Below the pieces are notes generated by a model, which saw only the letters and a program-made list of their open reading frames with translations, was not told the DNA's origin and ran no database searches. From Luzula sylvatica (taxonomy: Eukaryota > Streptophyta > Magnoliopsida > Poales > Juncaceae): a stretch of 64,000 bases of DNA. Every line of letters starts with the position of its first letter. Position 1 is the first letter of the stretch. Below, piece by piece: positions 59,216-64,000 of this stretch. The DNA lies in NCBI GenBank assembly GCA_946800325.1, contig OX326956.1:76767087-76831086 (forward strand), given 5' to 3'. Made by a program: the position numbers and the translations under genes.

Positions 59216-59433
59216 GGATGACTAAGATACTCAATTAAATATCATGAGTTTGGTACTTATGATTTTTTGATCATTGGATTTGATTTGAGATTTGTATTTT
59301 TTTATACTCATCATTAATGATTTCCATAAAAGTTTGTGTTCATCATTAAATGCACAAATCTCAAAGCAAATATAATGGTCAAAAAATCCAAATTATCAAA
59401 CTCATGATACTTAATTAAGTATCTTAACCATCC
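59216..59433. mobile_element. TA-flanked foldback element, family 1, copy d
   Basis: It starts GGATGACTAAGATACTCAAT and ends TTAAGTATCTTAACCATCC. It shares ATCATGAGTTTGGTACTTA and CAAATCTCAAAGCAAAT with the copies at 25,307-25,816. The left side is (TA)n; the right side is TATATGTGTG. Confidence 0.8.
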
Positions 59434-59471
59434 TATATGTGTGTGTGTGTGTGCGCGCGCACGCGCGCGCA
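59434..59471. repeat. Alternating purine-pyrimidine tract, Z-DNA candidate
   Basis: Thirty-eight bases alternate strictly: TA steps, then TG/GT, then CG/GC. Such tracts with a CG core can adopt Z-DNA under negative supercoiling. Confidence 0.8.
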
Positions 59472-59759
59472 ACTTGAAAATGACAATTGTAAATGAGTAG
59501 TATTTACTCTCATAAATGACTGGAAATATTTTCTTTATTTTGCGTATATAATTTTCTCATGAAAGCAGGAAGGATGGGAAACAAAGAAGGGAATACGACT
59601 AGATCTAGTTCGTCCAGTTCCACGTTCATTTTTCTTGCATACTTCTACCTCAATGGGGAAACACTTTTAACACCCTCATATTTCACCGCCACATCCCCTG
59701 TATCATAATTAACACTTCTAATTAACATAGTGATTAAACAAGGAACAATTCATAAAAAA

Positions 59760-60600
59760 CTAGCCGGACGCGCGCGAAAATTCCGCGAGTTTTTGTTTGA
59801 AAAATAAAATTATGTCTTCTGCCCGTACATGTAAAAATCTGAAATATCATATTTAACCTTTTATAAATCTTAAATGTCGAATTTGTCATTTTTAGAAATA
59901 TTGCATTTGTCCATGTAAAATTCTGAAATATCATATCAGTCTTAAAATCTAAAATATCAAATTGACATTTGTCAAAATTTCAAATATCATATTTACCCTT
60001 TTCAATGTTTAATATCATATTTACCCGTCCAAAAATTTCAAATATCATATTTAACATTAAAAAAATCCAAAGCACCATATTTATCATCTAAATTATACAA
60101 AATATCATATAGGCCCTTCCACATATCAAAATATTATATGTACTCTAGTAAAAATATGAAATATCGTATGTATCTTTTTAGAAATATGAAATATCATATT
60201 TACCCTTTTAGCAATCTGCAAATATCATATATATCTTTGTATAATACAAAAAATATCGTGTTTATCATTTATACATATATTGTTTTTACCCTTCTCAAGT
60301 ATCATATTATCCCGTCTTAAATTCTAAACTATCACATTCGCCCTTCTCAATATCTAAAATTTCATTTGTCCTTTTGAAAATCTGAAATATCATATTTACC
60401 CTTCCCGGGGTATCAAATATAATGTTATTATTATTCCAAAATCAAAAACATCATGTTTACCAAGTAAAAATTATAAATATCGTCTGTACCCTTTCAAATT
60501 CGTATATATCATGTATACCCTTGCAAAAATATGAATATCTTATTTACCCTTTAAAATTTTCAAAATATCTTTTATTAAAAAAAATAAAAAACTCACTTTT
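59760..60600 (-). mobile_element. Helitron-like 3' end followed by an ATATCATATTTACCC array
   Basis: On the minus strand CGCGGAATTTTCGCG can form a hairpin and is followed by CGCGTCCGGCTAG then T, as at Helitron 3' ends. Immediately inside lie more than 20 degenerate units of about 30 bases built on AAATATCATATTTACCCTT. A further block is at 61,550-61,810. The 5' end was not identified. Confidence 0.5.
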
Positions 60601-61540
60601 TTTTTTAATGGTAAAAAAAAAGGAACTCAAAATTTTTTAATTAAATATTTCTTCTTCTTCTCTTATTTATGTGTTGTATTTACAAAAATTATAATATTGT
60701 CTGTATATATGTATTTATACTTACATATATACATGTATATACATTAATGCATACATGCATACATATACAGTACACACTATTAAGGTGACGCACCACCATC
60801 AAATTGAACACTATGAACTGGATACACATGAATCTCAATTACAAAAAATAATAAAAGCATTCACACCGGGATAAGCACATCAAATGTTTGTATGAATGAA
60901 CAATCTTTTGGAGATATCAAGAATGGATAAAAATAAATATCTCAATTACAAAAATTTATCCATTATTTGTATAAATGAGAAACATAGATCGTAAACATAG
61001 AGAAATCGATACAAATTTCTCAATTACAAAGAGCACAAAAGATACACATGATCTAACATAACACACTATTTATTTATCTTCATTTAATTACCGATTTATC
61101 ATCAACATTGAGTCATTGATTAAACTGAGAGAGAGGATAGACATTGAGATAAATAATTTGGTTAGACATGGTGCTCATAATTGGTACATAATTTTGTTTA
61201 CATTTACTTGGATTTATTAGACTATGTCTATCTAAAAAAATCCGGTGCTATAATTGATCACAGGCATAGATCATGTATTAAAAATTTAAAATAAACGGTT
61301 TAGATGAAGCAACGTGGTTTATTGTGAGAGAAGAAAACATGTATAAGATTATCATTAAGTATAGAGTGGTGATGCATATCCTCCTTAAACTCTCCTAGAG
61401 TGGTAAACCATGACTATTTTTTTTTCCATCTTATATAAGAAAAGAAGGTAAAAAAAAATTCACTGTTTCACAAATCATTAATTTATTTAATATTTTTAAC
61501 AACTTTGTTTACCACCATCTATAATTAATGAAATTTATAT
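60601..61540. other. AT-rich stretch without a gene
   Basis: No coding frame or element is recognised. Confidence 0.45.
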
Positions 61541-61815
61541 CATACTTATCTAACATCCTAAAAACCCAAAATATCATACTTATCATTCGACAAATAAAAT
61601 ACATTATACTTACCCTTCGAAAAATCCACACCATCGTATTTATCTTTGAAAAAATTATAAAATATAAAAAAAATCGAAAATAATAATAATAACGATACAA
61701 AGTGGATACACATATTTACCCTCATAAAACCCAAAATATAATATTTATCATCCGAGAAATAAAAATATCATATTTACCCATCCAAAAACCTAAAAATATC
61801 ATATTATTCATTCGA
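61541..61815. repeat. Second block of the ATATCATATTTACCC array
   Basis: About eight units similar to those at 59,780-60,590, e.g. AAAATATCATACTTATC and AATATCATATTTACCC. Confidence 0.65.
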
Positions 61816-61935
61816 GCAAAATAAAATTATGACTTATAGTTACAAAGAATTTAAACGAAACAATTAAAATAAGGTTTTGAAATAACACTTTTATAAAACT
61901 GTTTTCAAATAGAAAGAAATTATAATTAGTATAAT

Positions 61936-62520
61936 TCTATACTTTTTCCTGGCTCCTCGTTGAGCCACGTCACCAGGGGCCTTTTTGTAAAAAAAAAAAA
62001 TAATTTACATTTTGGTCCTTTTTTTTTCGAAAAATTACATTTTGGTCCTTTTTTATTTACATTTTGGTCCTCCAAGTATAAAAAATACATTTTGGTCCAG
62101 GGGCCTCTTTGTACGAAAATTTTTAATTTACATATTGGTCCTTTTTTTATTACATTTTGGTCCTTTTTAGTTGAAAAAACTATATTTTGGTCCTTTTTAT
62201 TTTTGTTTTGGTCCTTTCAAGTTTAAAATATTACATTTTGGTACTTCATATTTACATCTTGATCCTCTTTTATTTACACATTTTAATTCGAAAAAAAAAA
62301 TTAATTCACATTTTGGTCCTTTTTAATTTACATTTTGGTCATTTTCAGTTTGAAAAATTACATTTCGGTCCTTCTCAGTTTGAAAATTCCATAACACCAC
62401 ACAAATCGAATCACTGGCCAATACAACGCTGCCGAAAAATAAATACAGAAAAAGCATAAATCATAAAAAAAAAAAAAAAAAATCAGGGTGCCCCGCGCAA
62501 TTGCGCAGGGTTATAGCTAG
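61936..62520 (+). mobile_element. Helitron-like element with an ACATTTTGGTCCTTTTT array
   Basis: It starts TCTATAC and carries GAGCCACGTCACCAGGGGCC near the 5' end. It ends with a strong GC hairpin (62,492-62,510, CCCGCGCAA/TTGCGCAGGG), then TTATAG and CTAG followed by T. These are Helitron-type ends. The interior is some 13 degenerate units of ACATTTTGGTCCTTTTT and a poly(A) run. No Rep/helicase gene is present, so it is non-autonomous. Confidence 0.65.
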
Positions 62521-62757
62521 TTAACATAAAAATAAAACTAAAAATATAGTTATTTCAAAAACAAAAAGTTTTACCATAAAAATGTTTAAACATTTATTTG
62601 TATGGACATATGGTCTATGAAATAGGTGAATGATTTTTTTTTTAGATTCTTGGGTATACAAAATCATGTTTATTTATAAAAATCAAGTGCTTATATTGAG
62701 TACAATCCTTGAATCATCAAAATGGATGTCTAGATTTTTGAGATTACGTGGAAGATT
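62521..62757. other. Short AT-rich spacer
   Basis: Nothing recognisable between the Helitron-like element and the relic LTR. Confidence 0.5.
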
Positions 62758-63483
62758 TGTTGGTTCAAATTTCTAGTTGTTTGATTATTTCAAAATAATG
62801 TTGATATTTTTAATCAACTTTTTAAGTAACAATTGTAGGAGATATAGGTATGTCCCGCAAACGAGATCAAAAAAAAAAATACGCACATACACAAGAGTGA
62901 GCACTTGAACAATAGCCATCAATGAGATTCAAGACATTGAAGAATCAAAACGACGATAAAATATAAAGACGAAAGTATTCGCTCAAGTGAAGAAATCAAC
63001 ACGTCGAAGACTTCCGTGAATTGTGATATCATACACTTAAAAAAAAAATCCATAGATATCCTTAGACTCAATTTTAAAAAAAAATCCATAGGTATCCCAT
63101 AGATATCATACGCGTCGAAGACTTCCGTCGAAAACTTCCGTGAATTCGCTCAATAGTTAATTTGTTTGAAACGTGAAAAATGAGAAGTTTGTAAAGACTA
63201 CAAACATAACTCTTTCCGTTCGAACGGATAACGGAAGCCAAATTGTCCCAAAGATATGTTTGCAATTCAAAATCATCATAAACTCCGTTCGAACGAAATC
63301 ATCAATCCGTTCGAAGGAAACTTCACACCCCGTTCGAACGAAGCGCGAGAATTCGAATAATTATTTTATAAATTTTAATTTGACTTTCGTTCCGTCCGAA
63401 CGGAAGATTTACTCATATTTAGATACAACATATGATATTGTATGTATCATCGAATTAAGATTTACTCATATTTAGATACAACA
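62758..63483 (+). mobile_element. Relic LTR related to the gag-only element
   Basis: It starts TGTTGGTTCAAATTTC and then follows the gag-only LTR (read on its own coding strand) through TTTGATTATTTCAAAATAATG, CAATTGTAGGAGATATAGG, GTCCCGCAAA and CACATAC. A cluster of five CCGTTCGAACGG-type palindromes lies at 63,215-63,405. The far end is lost; a direct repeat of AGATTTACTCATATTTAG lies at 63,406-63,483. It is clearly older than the 49,275-55,463 element. Confidence 0.65.
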
Positions 63484-63646
63484 GAATTATTTCTCCTTGA
63501 CATTTTACAAGGAGTGTCGAGATTCACAATTTGAGGCAACATATAATTCCAGTTCCAATTCATTTGATAACCAAACAAGGAATTTGTGTTTTGGAAATAT
63601 AAGGGAGTGTTGGGAGACATGAAATTAGATATTAGATATCTATCTA
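63484..63646. other. Short spacer ending in TATC repeats
   Basis: No gene is seen; (TATC)n directly precedes the next Helitron-like start. Confidence 0.5.
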
Positions 63647-64000
63647 TCTATATACTAATGCAAGGGGATTTGCTGCCTCCTGGTGCAGCCACGTCACCAG
63701 GGGCCTATTTGTAAAAAAAAAAAATTTTTTTACATTTTGGTCCTTTTTTATTTACAAATAGGTCCTTTTTTTAAAAAAAAATTTACAATTTGGTCCTTTT
63801 TTTTACATTTTGGTCCTTTATATTTGCATTTTGGTCCTTCGAAGTTTTAATATTCACATTTTGGTCCAAGGGCCTCAAATTGGTCCTGTTTTTTAAAAAA
63901 ATTACATTTTGGTCCTTCTTTATCACATTTCGGTCCTTTATATTTGCATTTTGGTCCTTTTTTCGAAAAACAATTACATTTTGGTCCTTTTTGTTTACAT
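63647..64000 (+). mobile_element. Second ACATTTTGGTCC Helitron-like element, cut by window edge
   Basis: It begins TCTATATACTAATGC after an A, the expected A|TC context of a Helitron insertion. It carries GCAGCCACGTCACCAGGGGCC and then at least ten ACATTTTGGTCC units up to the end of the window. The 3' end is outside. Confidence 0.55.

Larger units (their letters stand above)
45697..59670 (+). pseudogene. CC-NBS-LRR disease resistance gene, disrupted
   Basis: Exon 1 (45697-45939) and exon 2 (46077-46461) encode an Rx-type coiled-coil domain (IDDMLCDFED is the EDVID-like motif). Exon 3 opens at 47,448 in the P-loop (GLGG|LGKTTLAKLLYND). The NB-ARC motifs FLVILDDAW, GSKIILTTRS, CQGLPLAAIAHG and MHDLVHDLA follow, then many leucine-rich repeats to 57,282. 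A donor AAG|GTAATA there and an acceptor at 59,568 suggest a final short exon (59569-59670), which is less certain. Two in-frame TAA codons (47,876-47,878 and 47,918-47,920) lie between the kinase-2 and GLPL motifs. A 6.2-kb retrotransposon (49,275-55,463) interrupts the LRR exon. An intact version would be an intracellular immune receptor; this copy cannot make one. A (GA)n run (45,657-45,686) precedes the start. Confidence 0.92.

Noticed and set aside
61960..62226. 88-codon frame with repeating LHFGPFF
   Set aside because: It is the translation of the degenerate ACATTTTGGTCC array; periodicity comes from the DNA repeat.

Overview
The window is nuclear DNA of a flowering plant, most likely a eudicot. 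It is very AT-rich, genes have short GT-AG introns, and there is a cytosolic-type tRNA-Ser. The plant gene families present include a CC-NBS-LRR resistance gene, a CAN-type nuclease, a two-domain saposin-like protein and a DUF688 protein. Plant-type transposons fill most of the rest. No species can be named from the sequence alone.

Layout. 1-13,000 is a gene-poor transposon graveyard: a hAT end, a TIR element with a solo LTR nested in it (3,669-5,512), a small internally deleted copia element (6,457-7,977), several tRNA-like pol III modules (8,842-10,345), an AT-rich tandem repeat and a hAT-like MITE. 13,108-19,922 is the gene island: a HAD-like protein lacking the usual nucleophile Asp (+), a saposin-like protein (-, convergent), tRNA-Ser(UGA) (-) and a DUF688 protein (+). 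20,000-27,500 is mostly intergenic, with a 5'-truncated LINE bounded by a 17-bp target-site duplication and a cluster of foldback elements sitting inside (TA)n tracts. 27,512-35,343 (all -) holds an intact PIG-H gene with a hAT-like element in its last intron, an intact CAN nuclease gene, and between them a tandem-duplication product that joins the front of PIG-H to the back of CAN. 36,000-40,200 holds further hAT-like elements, a second solo LTR and (TA)n tracts. 40,215-45,619 is a recent Ty1/copia element (-) broken by a frameshift and by a micro-inversion in pol. 45,697-59,670 is a CNL resistance gene (+), now a pseudogene: it has two stop codons in NB-ARC and a very young gag-only LTR retrotransposon (49,275-55,463) in the LRR exon. 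59,700-64,000 contains Helitron-like ends with degenerate short-unit arrays and a relic LTR related to the gag-only element.

How it fits together. The working genes are ordinary housekeeping or defence genes with no evident shared pathway. The interest lies in how mobile DNA has reshaped the locus: repeated targeting of TA microsatellites by unrelated elements, a gene fusion made by tandem duplication, and an LTR whose U3 carries about 18 inverted CCGTT/AACGG half-site pairs directly upstream of its TATA box. All coordinates were derived by hand from the sequence. Exon borders were checked for GT-AG and phase; functions rest on recognised motifs, not on database searches.
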